A stretch of DNA of 64,000 nucleotides from Planctomycetota bacterium. GTDB lineage: Bacteria; Planctomycetota; UBA1135; GCA-002686595. The notes beneath the pieces are model-generated. The model was not told the DNA's origin. It saw only the letters and a list, made by a program, of their open reading frames with translations, and did no database searches. The stretch lies in contig SIAI01000013.1 of the NCBI GenBank assembly GCA_009691855.1, positions 1 to 64,000 on the forward strand, given 5' to 3'. A program made the translations under genes and the position numbers. Positions 26,150 through 35,134 of the stretch are shown one piece after another. Position 1 is the stretch's first letter; each line of letters begins with the position of its first letter.

Positions 26150-27505
26150 TCAGCGACGGACTTCGAGGCGCGCACTCCGGCCGCGGAACTCGAGGCGCAC
26201 GCGGCCCAGCTCGAGCGGCGCGCGCGTGAACTCGTGACGCAGCGTCAGCTCGACGCCCGTGACGCCCGCGGGCTGCGGGGCGCGTTGCAGCGTCAGCCGG
26301 AACTGCGGCGCGTGGACGAGCGGCGTGTCGCCCTCGCGTTCGTAGCCGAACGCGGTGCAGGCCGCGAGCACGCGCTGCTGCTGCGCCTCGTCGAGGGCGA
26401 GCTCGACCGCGCTCACGTCGCCGAACGCCGCCTGGGCCCGGCGTTCGAGCGCGCCCAGGCTCGCGGCGTAGCGCGCGAGGACGTCACCACGCGCGATGCC
26501 GGGCGCGGCGGGCGCGAGCTCGGGATGCCAGCGCGTGAGAAAGCGCGGGTCGTACTCGAGCGTGAAGAGCTGCAAGGGCGCGCTGGGCATCTCGACGCCG
26601 AGCATGCGGAACCAGGGCAGCGTTTCCGCGCCGAGCGCGCGCGTGATCGGCGCGTCGAAGACGTTCACGTTGCTCGCGCGCAGGCGCTGGGCGAGCGCAT
26701 CGCTCGCGCCGACGCTCTCGAGACCGAGCGCGAGCCCGCTCGTCCCGGCCGCGAGCCCCGCCGCGCCGGCCGGCAGGAACTCGAGGTAGGTGCGCTCTCC
26801 GTAGAGGTACAGGCCGCTGTAGGAGGTGTCCTTGCGCACCGTCTCGCGCTCCTCGCCGACGGCGAACTCGCCGCGCAGGAACTCCGCGTGCGCCAAGGCG
26901 TCGTAGGTCGCGCGCTCGACCACGAAGAACACGTGGTTGAGCAGCACCGGCGCGGGGCGCTCTGCGCGCCAGCGCTCGGCCAGGGCGACGAGCTCCTTCC
27001 ACACCGGCGCCGCGCGCTCGAGCGGCGAGGCGAGGCCGAGGACCTCGGTCGCGCGCGGCACGGAACGGCTCTCGAGCTCCAGCGCCAGGGTCAGCGGACC
27101 GCCGGTCACGAACGGGTCGAACATCTCGACCTCGGCGGTGAAGCGCGCGCCGTCCTTCTTCACCTTCGCGTGCACTTGCGTCAGGTCGAGCGTGAGCTTG
27201 CGCTCCGCCCCCACCGCGCGGCACAGGCCGCGGAAGTAGCGCTCGAGGAACGAGCCCAGGAACGCCTCGTCGACCGCGAGGTCGCCCTCGAGATGCCAGG
27301 CGAGCGCGTAGGAGAAGTACGAGTCCGAGTCGGCCACGAACATGCCGGGCGCGAACGCCAGCTCCTCGAAGCCGCGCAGCTCGATCTCGGGCGCGAAGTC
27401 GAGCGGGAACTCGAGACGCTCGGGGCGCCAGCCGCTGGGCGGCGGCAGCAGCATGGGTCTGGACTCCGACTGGGCAAGAGCGAACAGGGCGAGGGCGGCG
27501 AGCAT
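26150..27505 (-). CDS. DUF5829-family protein
   Basis: A 451-residue protein, probably exported (MLAALALFALAQSESRP). Its middle matches the DUF5829 pattern: APVLLNHVFFVVERATYDAL, then FLRGEFAVGEERETVRKDT and YSGLYLYGERTYLEFLPAG, where a His-Asn-Val-Phe start and a YLYG-TYLE strand recur in the family. An N-terminal region of about 150 residues and a C-terminal region with repeated beta patterns (FRLTLQRAPQPAGVTGVELT) are less familiar. The fold may be VOC-like, but function is unknown. It lies 62 bases after modC on the same strand, so it may be a passenger of the modABC transcript. The first ATG of the hydrophobic segment was taken as start. Confidence 0.68.
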   Translation of the reverse strand: MLAALALFALAQSESRPMLLPPPSGWRPERLEFPLDFAPEIELRGFEELAFAPGMFVADSDSYFSYALAWHLEGDLAVDEAFLGSFLERYFRGLCRAVGAERKLTLDLTQVHAKVKKDGARFTAEVEMFDPFVTGGPLTLALELESRSVPRATEVLGLASPLERAAPVWKELVALAERWRAERPAPVLLNHVFFVVERATYDALAHAEFLRGEFAVGEERETVRKDTSYSGLYLYGERTYLEFLPAGAAGLAAGTSGLALGLESVGASDALAQRLRASNVNVFDAPITRALGAETLPWFRMLGVEMPSAPLQLFTLEYDPRFLTRWHPELAPAAPGIARGDVLARYAASLGALERRAQAAFGDVSAVELALDEAQQQRVLAACTAFGYEREGDTPLVHAPQFRLTLQRAPQPAGVTGVELTLRHEFTRAPLELGRVRLEFRGRSARLEVRR

Positions 27506-27567
27506 CGCGGCATTCTCTCCGGAACGGGTGCAGGGCGTGCGCCTGGACCGGACTCTCCGGCCGCGTC

Positions 27568-28671
27568 CTATCCGCCGAGCACCGACAGCACGCGCACCGA
27601 GTTCGACTTCAGCACCAGGAACAGCGCGCCGCCCGGCGCGAGCCCGAGCGCCTCGGTCGAGGCGCGTGTGAGCAGCACGTCGAGGCTCGGCCCGTCCGGC
27701 TCGAGCACCGCGCGCAAGACGACGCCGGGGCGCGAACCGTCGAGCGCGAGCACGCGCGCGGCGAGCACGTTGCGCGCCGACAGGCCCACCGGCCGAGCCG
27801 TCGCCACCAGGATCTCGTCTGCGGCGATGCCGAGCACGACGCGCGCTCCGGGGGCGAGGCCGGCGGCGGAGACGGACAGCTCGATCGCGGGCGTGAGCGC
27901 GACCTGCGCCACGTCGGCGGAGCTCGCGCTCACCGTGCCGCGCAGCACGTTCTCGGGCGCGCCCTCGAGCGCCTCGGCGCGCCACACGGCCGCGAACACG
28001 TCCGCCGGCGGGCCCTGGGCCGTGACGCGGCCGCGCTCGAGGCGTACGACCTCGTCGCACAGGATCGCCAGCTCGCGCGGATCGTGGGAGACGTACAGCA
28101 TCGGCAGCACGAACTCCTCGGCCGTGCGCACGAGGTACGGCAGGATGCGCCGGCGCAGGGCGAGGTCGAGGCCGGCCAGCGGCTCGTCGAGCAAGAGCGC
28201 GTCAGGGCCGGAACACAGCGCGCGTCCGAGGGCCACGCGCTGGCGCTCGCCGCCCGAGAGCGTGGCCGGGAAGCGCTCCAGCAACGCGCCGAGCTCGAGC
28301 ACGGCGCACACGCGCTCGAACAGCGCGCGCGGATCGCCCAAGCGCGAGCGCGCACGCCCGAGGCCGGCGGCGAGGTTCGCGCACACGTCGAGGTGCGGGA
28401 ACAGGAGCCCTTCCTGCGGCACGTAGCCGAGGCCGCGCGCGCGCACCGGGAGCGAGACTCCGCGCGCCGAGTCGAACAAGAGCTCGCCGTCGAGCTCGAT
28501 GCGGCCCTCGCGCGGAGTGCGCCAGCCGGCGACGAGCTCGAGCAGCGTCGTCTTGCCCGCGCCCGAGGGGCCGAAGAGGCCCAGGTGGCGCGCGCTCGAT
28601 TCGAGCGTCACGTCGAGCTCGAACCCGGCCAGCGGCGCGCGCAGGCGCAGGGCGAAGCGTCGCGCGCTCAC
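27568..28671 (-). CDS. modC: Molybdate ABC transporter ATP-binding protein ModC
   Basis: A 367-residue ATPase. Walker A is GPSGAGKT (residues 34-41), the signature is LSGGERQRVALGRAL, and Walker B is DALLLDEPLAGLD with a switch His in YVSHDP. The C-terminal third is a molybdate-binding TOBE domain (LSARNVLAARVLALDG, VLLTRASTEALGLAPGGALF), which fixes the substrate class as molybdate or tungstate. The GTG start overlaps the modB stop (GTGA), so translation is coupled. Length matches E. coli ModC. Confidence 0.9.
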   Translation of the reverse strand: MSARRFALRLRAPLAGFELDVTLESSARHLGLFGPSGAGKTTLLELVAGWRTPREGRIELDGELLFDSARGVSLPVRARGLGYVPQEGLLFPHLDVCANLAAGLGRARSRLGDPRALFERVCAVLELGALLERFPATLSGGERQRVALGRALCSGPDALLLDEPLAGLDLALRRRILPYLVRTAEEFVLPMLYVSHDPRELAILCDEVVRLERGRVTAQGPPADVFAAVWRAEALEGAPENVLRGTVSASSADVAQVALTPAIELSVSAAGLAPGARVVLGIAADEILVATARPVGLSARNVLAARVLALDGSRPGVVLRAVLEPDGPSLDVLLTRASTEALGLAPGGALFLVLKSNSVRVLSVLGG

Positions 28672-29342
28672 GAACGCGACTCCGCGCGCCGCAGCAGGCG
28701 CTCGACCACGAACACGCTGGCGAAGGCGAACACCACGCACAGCCCGACCAGGCGCAGCGCGCCGCGCGTGTCGCCCAGCTGGATGTCGCTGAAGATCGCC
28801 AGCGCCAGGGTCTGCGTGCGCCCGGGGATGTTGCCGGCCACGATCACGGTGGCGCCGAACTCGCCCAGCGCGCGGCTGAAGCCGAGCAGGAGCGCCGCCA
28901 GGAGCCCGCGCCGCGCCAGCGGCAGGGTGATGCGCGTGAACACGGCCCGCGTCGAGAGGCCGAGGCTCTGGCCCATACGCTCGAGCCGCGGATCCACGCC
29001 CTCGAAGGCCACGCGCGCCGTGCGCACGGCGAGCGGCAGAGACACCAGGGCCGAGGCCAGCGTCGCGCCGCGCGCCGTGAACAACACGCCTGGATCGAAG
29101 CCGAGCCTCTCGCTGCCCAGCGGGCCGCGGCGCGCGAAGAGCTCCAGCAACAGGTACCCGATCGCGGTCGGCGGCAACACCAGCGGCAGCGCAACCAGCG
29201 TCTCGAGCACGCTCTTGCCCGCGAACTCACGCCGCGCCAGCAGCCAGCCCAGGGCCAGCGCCGGCAGCGCCAGCAACGCCGTCGAGCCAGCCGCGACGCG
29301 CAGCGTCACCCCCAGCACGTCCATCGTGTCGGCGCCCGCCAT
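28668..29342 (-). CDS. modB: Molybdate ABC transporter permease ModB
   Basis: A 224-residue permease with five to six membrane helices. Typical ModB features are the early LVALPLVLPPTAIGYLLL and the EAA loop FSRALGEFGATVIVAGNIPG, which meets ModC. The ATG at 29342 lies 14 bases after the modA stop; an ATG six codons later (29324) is an alternative. It forms the channel for molybdate delivered by ModA. Confidence 0.9.
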   Translation of the reverse strand: MAGADTMDVLGVTLRVAAGSTALLALPALALGWLLARREFAGKSVLETLVALPLVLPPTAIGYLLLELFARRGPLGSERLGFDPGVLFTARGATLASALVSLPLAVRTARVAFEGVDPRLERMGQSLGLSTRAVFTRITLPLARRGLLAALLLGFSRALGEFGATVIVAGNIPGRTQTLALAIFSDIQLGDTRGALRLVGLCVVFAFASVFVVERLLRRAESRS

Positions 29343-29356
29343 CCGCGGCACGGAGT

Positions 29357-30127
29357 CTACTGCGCGCGAGCGGCCACGGCGAAGCCGTGACGCGTGAACA
29401 CGGCCAGGGCCGTCTCGCTCGCGAGCGCCTCGACCAGGAGCGCGGCCGCGCGCGCGTTCGGCCGGTGCGCGAGCACGGCCAGCGGGTAGGCGATCGACGG
29501 CCCATCGGCCAGCGGCACGGCATGGACGACGCGCACCTTCTGCGAGCGCGCCGCGTCGGTGCGGTAGACGATGCCCGCGCGCACCACGCCCGACTCGACC
29601 GCGGCCAGGGCGGCGCGCACGTCGACCCCGGGCAGGACGTGCGCCTGCACGCGCGCCCACAGGCCGCGCTGCTCGAGCCAGGCGCGCGCGTATTTTCCGG
29701 CCGGAACGGCGTCCGGGTTGCCGAGCGAGAGCAGGCCCAGCTCCGGGTCGGCGAGCTGGAGCGCCTCGAACGGTTCGCGAAAACGCGACGGCGCGCCGTC
29801 GTCGGGCTCGATCACGACCAACTGGTTGGAGAGCAGCGTGCGGCGCGTGCCCGGCTCGACCAGACCCGCCGCGGCCACGCGTTCGAGCTCGTCCTCGTCG
29901 GCCGAGAAGAACACGTCCGCCTGGTCAGCGGCCACGATCTGGCGCGCGAGATCGCCGCTCGAGCCGAAGTTGAAGCACACGCCTGCCCCGCTCGCGCGCT
30001 CCAGCTCCGGGGTGAGCTCCGCCAATGCGTCGCGCAGGCTCGCGGCGGCGTAGACGGTGAGCCCGGGCGGCGCAGAGGAGGGCGCGCAGGCCGCGAGCAA
30101 GGCCAGCGCGGGCCAGGCGAGCTTCAT
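29357..30127 (-). CDS. modA: Molybdate-binding lipoprotein ModA
   Basis: A 256-residue periplasmic binding protein. The lipobox is LAAC with Cys14, so the protein is membrane-anchored. ModA hallmarks: LTVYAAASLRDALAEL, FNFGSSGDLARQI, ADVFFSADEDELERV, and VRAGIVYRTDA near the end, with the serines and Tyr that bind the oxyanion. It begins the modABC transcript, 19 bases after the end of the large lipoprotein gene upstream on the same strand. No ModE site was recognised. Confidence 0.9.
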   Translation of the reverse strand: MKLAWPALALLAACAPSSAPPGLTVYAAASLRDALAELTPELERASGAGVCFNFGSSGDLARQIVAADQADVFFSADEDELERVAAAGLVEPGTRRTLLSNQLVVIEPDDGAPSRFREPFEALQLADPELGLLSLGNPDAVPAGKYARAWLEQRGLWARVQAHVLPGVDVRAALAAVESGVVRAGIVYRTDAARSQKVRVVHAVPLADGPSIAYPLAVLAHRPNARAAALLVEALASETALAVFTRHGFAVAARAQ

Positions 30128-30146
30128 CGCCGGATCCTACTCCGCA

Positions 30147-33100
30147 CTACTCCTCGAAGGCGATGCCGAACGAGTCGAGCTCGGGCGAGAGGCTGCTGTC
30201 TTCGTCGTTGACGAAGGTGAAGCGCACCTGCAAGAAGCGCGCGCCGGCGACGGAGCGGAGATCGGCGCTCCACGTGCCGTCGCCGTGGTAGGTCGGTGGG
30301 CCGCCGACGAAGTCGCCGTAGGCGTCGAGCGCGGCCGAATCGAAGGGCGCGTTGCCGGCGCCGAACGGCAGCGCGTCGGCGCCGCGGTACTCGATGCGCA
30401 GCGAGGTGCCCGCGATCTGCACGCGCGGCTCGACCACCGGCTCGACGAAGCGCGGCGCAACCGTCACCGTGTCGATCCAGATCGTGACCGCGCGCGAGAG
30501 ACGCACCACGGTGTCGATCTGCCCGATGTAGAAGGAGTTGTCGGCCACGAGCGGCGTGGGCAAGCCGGGCGGACGCGAGGTCGGGTTGTAGCCGCCGCTG
30601 GGCACGAGCTCGAGGTCGGGGTCCTTGATCGCCGGGCGCCCCGACTGATCGATGCCGCCGGTCGAGAAGCTGCGGAAGTTCGGTTGCGCCCAGCCCGGCA
30701 CCGGCAGCAGGATGTCGAGCGAGTTCAAGCCGAGACTGACGCCCGAGGGATAGCAGCGGATCTCCCACAAGAGCGGCAGGCCGATGCTCGGCACCTGTCC
30801 CGAGGCGCCGACCTGACCCTGGCCGATGTCGAAGCCGAGCGGCGGACCGACCTCGATGTCGAGCGGCACGCCGGGGGAGCCCAGGCCGCCCTTGGCGAGG
30901 ATCGCGGTGTCGCGCCAGGTGAAGGTCGTGAGCGGCGCGTTCGCGCGGTTCCAGGGGAAGGCGAGCAACGGCGTGCCGCGCCCGCTGACCTGCATGTCCG
31001 CGGGCCGCACGCGGTAGCCCAGGCCACGCGGGTGGACCACGACCTGCGGCCCACGCGGGTCCACCAGCAGGTTGTCGGTGAACGGCCGCGGGAAGCTGAT
31101 CAGGCCCGAGCTGCCGTACTTCGGCTGGCCGCCGTTCGCGGTCGATTCGTCCGGCACGAAGGCCGAGTGCCCCATGCGCATCTCGAACTGCGGGAAGAAG
31201 TCGGCGATCAAGGCGCCTCCGAGTGGCGACCAGGAGAGCCCGATCACGTCGATGTTGTGGAAGCTCTCGTCGCGCACGCGCCAGCCGAAGTCGCAGTGGC
31301 GCCACACCGACTGCAGCTTCGAGCCCAGCGCCGACAGCGGCGTCTGCACGCCGTAGGGAAACGTCACCATCAGGCTGGGGACGGGGTTCCCACGGTCCGC
31401 AGCGTAGGAGGCGAAGGCCGTCGGGCGCGGGCGCAGAATGCCGCCCTGGTCGTCGTAGGTGACTTGCCCGCGCAGGTCGTTGAACAGCGGCGGATCGAGC
31501 TCGTCCGTGCTCTGGAAACGCAGCGCGAAGCCACCGTTGGCGCTGGGCAGCTGGTTCGCGTCGAGCCGGAACCCGGCGCGGCCGAAGGCGTCGTCGAGCG
31601 GTGTGCCCGAGAGGTCGCGCACGCCCGCCAGCCCGGCAACGAGCTCGCAGCGGTAGTCGTCGCCGTCGGTGGTCGAGAACGGCAGGCGCGCGAGGAAGCT
31701 GAACTCCTGCAGGTTCTGCTCGGCGCGCACCGCGCCCACCACCAGGTCGCGCGCGCTGATGGGCCGGTCGCTCTCCACCCCACGCAACACGCGGAACGTG
31801 TCGAAGGCGCGGAACGTGTCCGGATCCATCGGCTCGCTGAAGCGCACGCTGACGCGTGAGTCGCTGGCGATGCCGTCGAAGGGCGGCAGGCCCGGTGGCG
31901 GGACGAAGGTCAGCCAGCACGCCGGGTGCAGCGCGCCCTCGCGCCGGAAGGGCGTCAACAGGCGCGCGCGGCCGAGCAGCGCCGCTGGCACGTCCAGCGG
32001 CTCGCCGTCAAGGCGCAGCACGCGCACGCCGGCCACGTGCCCGTCGAGGTCGGGCTCGACGGCCTGCGCGCGCACTTCGTACAGCTCGCCGCCGAGCTCG
32101 AGCGTGTCGCCGACGCGCGGCGCGGCGCGGCACTCGGTCTCGAAGCTGATGCCCAGCACGAAGCCCAGGCCCGCGGGTCCGAGCGGATCGTCGGCGGCCT
32201 CGCCCACCTGCACGTTCCAGCCACCGACCACGCTCGGGCGCGCCAGGTCGAGCAGGAAGCCGGAGTTCGCGTCGGAGGCGTTGCCGCTGCGGAAGGCGCG
32301 CACCATGTCGCGCGTCGCGGCCTCGGTCGGCCCGGAAGGATCCACCGGATGGCCGGCAAGGTTCTGCAGCTGCACGAAGCGGCCGGTGAACTCGTCGGTG
32401 CGCGTGGGGATGTGGAGCGAGCCGTTGGGCTGGTCCGAGCTGCGCGAGCTGGCCGGGAAGCCGCCGGCGTTGATGGGCACGAACGTGGGGAGCTCGAGGG
32501 CCTCGCGCTCCGAGACCGTGAAGTCGATCAAGACGCGCGTGGAGTGGAACTCGCCGCGCACGACGCCGCCGTGGCTGGGGTCGAAGACGATGCGCGCGGC
32601 CTCGGGCACGATCGGCGGGTAGCCGCTCGTCAGGCGCACGGCCTCGTGCAGGGCTTCGCGCTCCTCCGCTCCGTCGCGCAGCAGGTCGTCGAAGCGCAGC
32701 ACCAGCGTCGCGTTGCGCGCGACCAGCGACACCGGCAAGGTGGCGCTGCCGTCGTCCTTCTTGGGCAGCAGGGCAGCCTGGCTGCGCTGCACGCGCTCGA
32801 GCGTGGCGCGGAACTGGGGCGTGTCGTGCGGGTACAGCACGATCAGGCGCGTGTCGTGCGTGATCGGGTGCGTCTCCAAGCGCAGGTCGGTGCCGTTGGA
32901 GAGCTCGTTCTCGCCGACCACCACGTCGCGCAGGACCGGCAGCGGGCTCACCGCGCCGAACGCGTCCACGTCGTGCACGTCCACCAGGCGGCCGGAGCTG
33001 ACCTCGAGGAGGTGTAGGCGCGTCGCCTCGCCACTGAAGTGCGGCTCGGCCAGGAAGAACCCGCCCCCCGGCTTCGCCACGACCGTCCCGCTGGCTGCCG

Positions 33101-33215
33101 AGAAGCCCGGAGCGCTCTGCGGGCGTCCGGAGCATGCCCACCCCCCCACGGCAAGGGCCGCGAGGAGCGCGAGCTCATGTCTCGGCGAACGGATGTGCAA
33201 CGCGGGCCCGACCAC
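30147..33215 (-). CDS. Large lipoprotein with a Big_5-like domain
   Basis: A 1022-residue exported protein. The N-terminus (ELALLAALAVGGWACSG) is probably a lipoprotein signal with Cys28, though Trp at -2 is atypical. Around residues 450-475 a SbsA/Big_5 Ig-like phrase is clear (SRVSVRFSEPMDPDTFRAFD), and a similar but weaker segment near 165-240 (NATLVLRFDDLL, VRLTSGYPPIVPEAARIVF) suggests a second copy. The remainder is beta-rich with no enzyme motif and ends in FGIAFEE. Such proteins are frequent in a branch of Planctomycetota and have no known role. It precedes modA by only 19 bases, so it could be co-transcribed with the transporter. Confidence 0.72.
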   Translation of the reverse strand: MVGPALHIRSPRHELALLAALAVGGWACSGRPQSAPGFSAASGTVVAKPGGGFFLAEPHFSGEATRLHLLEVSSGRLVDVHDVDAFGAVSPLPVLRDVVVGENELSNGTDLRLETHPITHDTRLIVLYPHDTPQFRATLERVQRSQAALLPKKDDGSATLPVSLVARNATLVLRFDDLLRDGAEEREALHEAVRLTSGYPPIVPEAARIVFDPSHGGVVRGEFHSTRVLIDFTVSEREALELPTFVPINAGGFPASSRSSDQPNGSLHIPTRTDEFTGRFVQLQNLAGHPVDPSGPTEAATRDMVRAFRSGNASDANSGFLLDLARPSVVGGWNVQVGEAADDPLGPAGLGFVLGISFETECRAAPRVGDTLELGGELYEVRAQAVEPDLDGHVAGVRVLRLDGEPLDVPAALLGRARLLTPFRREGALHPACWLTFVPPPGLPPFDGIASDSRVSVRFSEPMDPDTFRAFDTFRVLRGVESDRPISARDLVVGAVRAEQNLQEFSFLARLPFSTTDGDDYRCELVAGLAGVRDLSGTPLDDAFGRAGFRLDANQLPSANGGFALRFQSTDELDPPLFNDLRGQVTYDDQGGILRPRPTAFASYAADRGNPVPSLMVTFPYGVQTPLSALGSKLQSVWRHCDFGWRVRDESFHNIDVIGLSWSPLGGALIADFFPQFEMRMGHSAFVPDESTANGGQPKYGSSGLISFPRPFTDNLLVDPRGPQVVVHPRGLGYRVRPADMQVSGRGTPLLAFPWNRANAPLTTFTWRDTAILAKGGLGSPGVPLDIEVGPPLGFDIGQGQVGASGQVPSIGLPLLWEIRCYPSGVSLGLNSLDILLPVPGWAQPNFRSFSTGGIDQSGRPAIKDPDLELVPSGGYNPTSRPPGLPTPLVADNSFYIGQIDTVVRLSRAVTIWIDTVTVAPRFVEPVVEPRVQIAGTSLRIEYRGADALPFGAGNAPFDSAALDAYGDFVGGPPTYHGDGTWSADLRSVAGARFLQVRFTFVNDEDSSLSPELDSFGIAFEE

Positions 33216-33253
33216 AAGGGCGCAGCTGGCCGAATTGTACTAGGCGCGCTCGC

Positions 33254-33274
33254 GGGGGGCGGTCGCAGCCCCCC
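33254..33274. repeat. Hairpin upstream of the large lipoprotein gene
   Basis: Stem GGGGGGC (33254-33260) with GCCCCCC (33268-33274), seven-base loop, flanked by GCTC and GAGC that can extend the pairing. Confidence 0.6.
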
Positions 33275-33357
33275 TTGAGCCCCCGGCGACCGGCGGAACT
33301 TTCTCCACTTTCCTGCCAACGAACGGCCACAAGCTGCATGGAAGAGGGTGTCCGTAC

Positions 33358-33384
33358 CGCTTGCGGAAACGCAGGGCGCAAGCG
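33358..33384. repeat. Hairpin with 8-pair stem
   Basis: CGCTTGCG (33358-33365) pairs perfectly with CGCAAGCG (33377-33384) across an 11-base loop. Confidence 0.6.
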
Positions 33385-33442
33385 TTCTGGAGGAGCCCCC
33401 CAACTCCCCCCTCTCGACGAATTCGTTATCGATGCTTGTCTA

Positions 33443-33479
33443 GCCTCCTCGCCAGTGGTTTCGCCGCTGGCGAGGAGGC
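33443..33479. repeat. Hairpin with 13-pair stem
   Basis: GCCTCCTCGCCAG (33443-33455) pairs perfectly with CTGGCGAGGAGGC (33467-33479) across an 11-base loop. It is one of the strongest hairpins in the window and may act as a terminator or mark an element end. Confidence 0.7.
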
Positions 33480-33539
33480 ATCTTTGTGCTCGCGCTGCCT
33501 CAGAGCGGGCCCTGCCCGCAACCCAAACGGAGGAAAAGC

Positions 33540-33621
33540 GCACCGCGGAGAACGCCGAGTAGGCGAACAGGGTGAAACCCGGGAGGCCCCCGTCCTTCTT
33601 CCTCCGCGTCCTCCGCGGTGC
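33540..33621. repeat. 82-bp inverted-repeat unit
   Basis: The 22-base arms 33540-33561 and 33600-33621 are reverse complements at 19 of 22 positions, including a perfect core CACCGCGGAG/CTCCGCGGTG. The wording (CTCCGCGTCCTCCGCGGTG) recalls a repeat type scattered through many bacterial genomes (CTCTGCGTCCTCTGCGGTG). Confidence 0.65.
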
Positions 33622-33726
33622 GTCTTGCTCTTCCGGTGCTGAAACGTTCGCGCCAGACGAGGACTTCTGCGAGTACCGCCTGCCGGATCGCCCCCTTGCG
33701 AGTCCACTTGAAGGGGGAGCGGGCGA

Positions 33727-34194
33727 GTGGTCGAGCCGCTCGAGATCCGACTCAAGAAGCGTCGGGCGAGCGCGAAGATCTGCCTCGCCGACCATGGCCT
33801 GCGTGCGAGCTGGCTACAGGAGGTCGTGCCGCTCGTCGCGGACGAGCTCGCCCGTGAGCCGCACCTGACAGGCCTCGCGGGGCACCTGGCCGAGAGCGTC
33901 GCGGGAGCGGCCCTGGCCACGATCTCGCAGCTCGATCTCGCGCACTTCCCCGCCCGCAACGACGAGCCGGAAGTCGACTTCGTGCTGACGATCGGCACGA
34001 AGCGCATCCCGCTCGAGGTCAAGTACCAGCGGAAGATCGAGCCGCTGGCGGATACCGAGGGCTTGCGCCGGTTCATCGAGCGCAGCCCGAACAACGCGCC
34101 CTTCGGCCTCCTGGTGACGCAGACGGACACGGATGTCGTGACCGATCCGCGCATCGTTGCGATGCCGCTGTCGAGCTTGCTGCTGCTGCGCTAG
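33727..34194 (+). pseudogene. C-terminal fragment of a DUF4143 ATPase
   Basis: 155 residues that match only the C-terminal part of AAA ATPases with a DUF4143 (PD-(D/E)XK-like) domain: ASAKICLADHGLRASWLQEV, LTGLAGHLAESVAGAALATI, then the nuclease-fold core EPEVDFVLTIGTKRIPLEVK with Glu, Asp and Glu-Val-Lys, and an ending DPRIVAMPLSSLLLLR. Full proteins have about 400-450 residues with a Walker A ATPase domain first; that domain is absent. The fragment begins directly after the repeat region, so the front was probably lost by insertion or deletion there. The start given is a GTG and may not be used. Confidence 0.7.
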
Positions 34195-34203
34195 GCGCTT
34201 CGA

Positions 34204-34686
34204 TCAGTCGACGCGCACGTCGTTGTCGCGAAAAAGCTGAGTCCATTCGTCGACGGCACTCGCCGCAATGGCAAGTGCGGCCACAGGATCTACCTCATCT
34301 CGATGAGTGATGAAGTAGTTCCAAGCAACAGTAGTCTCTGCTCCAACCGACAGGACGACGTGTGCACCCGCGATCGTCGCATCCTTGAATGGTGACCTCT
34401 TGGGGTCGCGAACGAGGTGCTTGGCGAGGTTTGCGACATCCGCGCAGATCTGGATGTTGTCAGTGGTTGGACCATTCTCTGCGGCGCGGACGATGGTCTC
34501 TCGCTTCTCTTTCGGAATGGACTCGTCCTTCTTGATCCAGTCCTTCAGCGACCAGCACGCGTTGAAGAACGCGTAGAGGTCGTCGAGGTACTTGTCCTGT
34601 TGCCGATTCTGGTCCTGGATCCCGACGAGCCAACGACGCGTGCGTTGGAGCTGCTCCAGATACGGCGGGATGCCCCAATCGAGCAT
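34204..34686 (-). CDS. Helical protein of unknown function, HEPN-like
   Basis: A 160-residue, mostly helical, soluble protein. PYLEQLQRTRRWLVGIQDQN and KYLDDLYAFFNACWSLKDWI are followed by IQICADVANLAKHLVRDPKR, whose N-LAKH layout is like the RNase motif region of some HEPN proteins. I cannot confirm this. The base composition is visibly poorer in G and C than its surroundings, which suggests transfer. Its ATG overlaps the yqeY stop by one base (TGATG), so it may be read from the gyrA-yqeY transcript, an odd place for a foreign gene. It converges on the DUF4143 fragment. Confidence 0.55.
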   Translation of the reverse strand: MLDWGIPPYLEQLQRTRRWLVGIQDQNRQQDKYLDDLYAFFNACWSLKDWIKKDESIPKEKRETIVRAAENGPTTDNIQICADVANLAKHLVRDPKRSPFKDATIAGAHVVLSVGAETTVAWNYFITHRDEVDPVAALAIAASAVDEWTQLFRDNDVRVD

Positions 34687-35134
34687 CAGGTGAGCAGCTC
34701 GCCGGCGATCCTCTGCACGAGCGAGCCCGCGACCTTGCCCTTGTGCTCGGCGAGGACGGCCTTCATCACCTGGCCGAGGTCCTTCTTCGAGGTGACGCCG
34801 AGCTTGGCGATCGCCTGCTGCACGAGCGCGCGCGTGGCGTCCTCGGGCAGCATCTTGGGCAGGTAGCGCTGGAGCACGCCGATCTCGGCGCGCTCCTTGT
34901 CGGCCAGGTCCTTGCGCGCGGCGGCGTCGAACTGCGTGACCGAGTCCTCGCGGCTCTTGACGCATTTATGCAGGACGGCGAGCTCTTCCTCGGGCTTCAG
35001 ATCACGCGCGAGGTCGAGCTCCTTCTTCTTCAGGTCGGCGATGGCCAGGCGCAAGGTATCGCGCGTGAGCGTGTCGCCGGACTTCATCGCGGCCTTCATG
35101 TCGTCCTGCAGCTTGGCGAGCAGCGTGGGCAGGC

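Larger units (their letters stand above)
33216..33726. other. Intergenic accessory region with hairpins and an inverted repeat
   Basis: These 511 bases between the large lipoprotein gene and the DUF4143 fragment hold no gene. They contain three perfect-stem hairpins (33254-33274, 33358-33384, 33443-33479) and an 82-base inverted-repeat unit (33540-33621). This density of structure points to remnants of mobile or repetitive elements. Confidence 0.6.

Noticed and set aside
26234..28426. A 730-codon open frame on the plus strand opposite the DUF5829 and modC genes
   Set aside because: Same reason: it mirrors real minus-strand genes, and its composition (Arg, Glu, Leu, His) is that of a reverse-complement frame. 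Similar shadows lie opposite the large lipoprotein, gyrA, S8 protease and MMPL genes.
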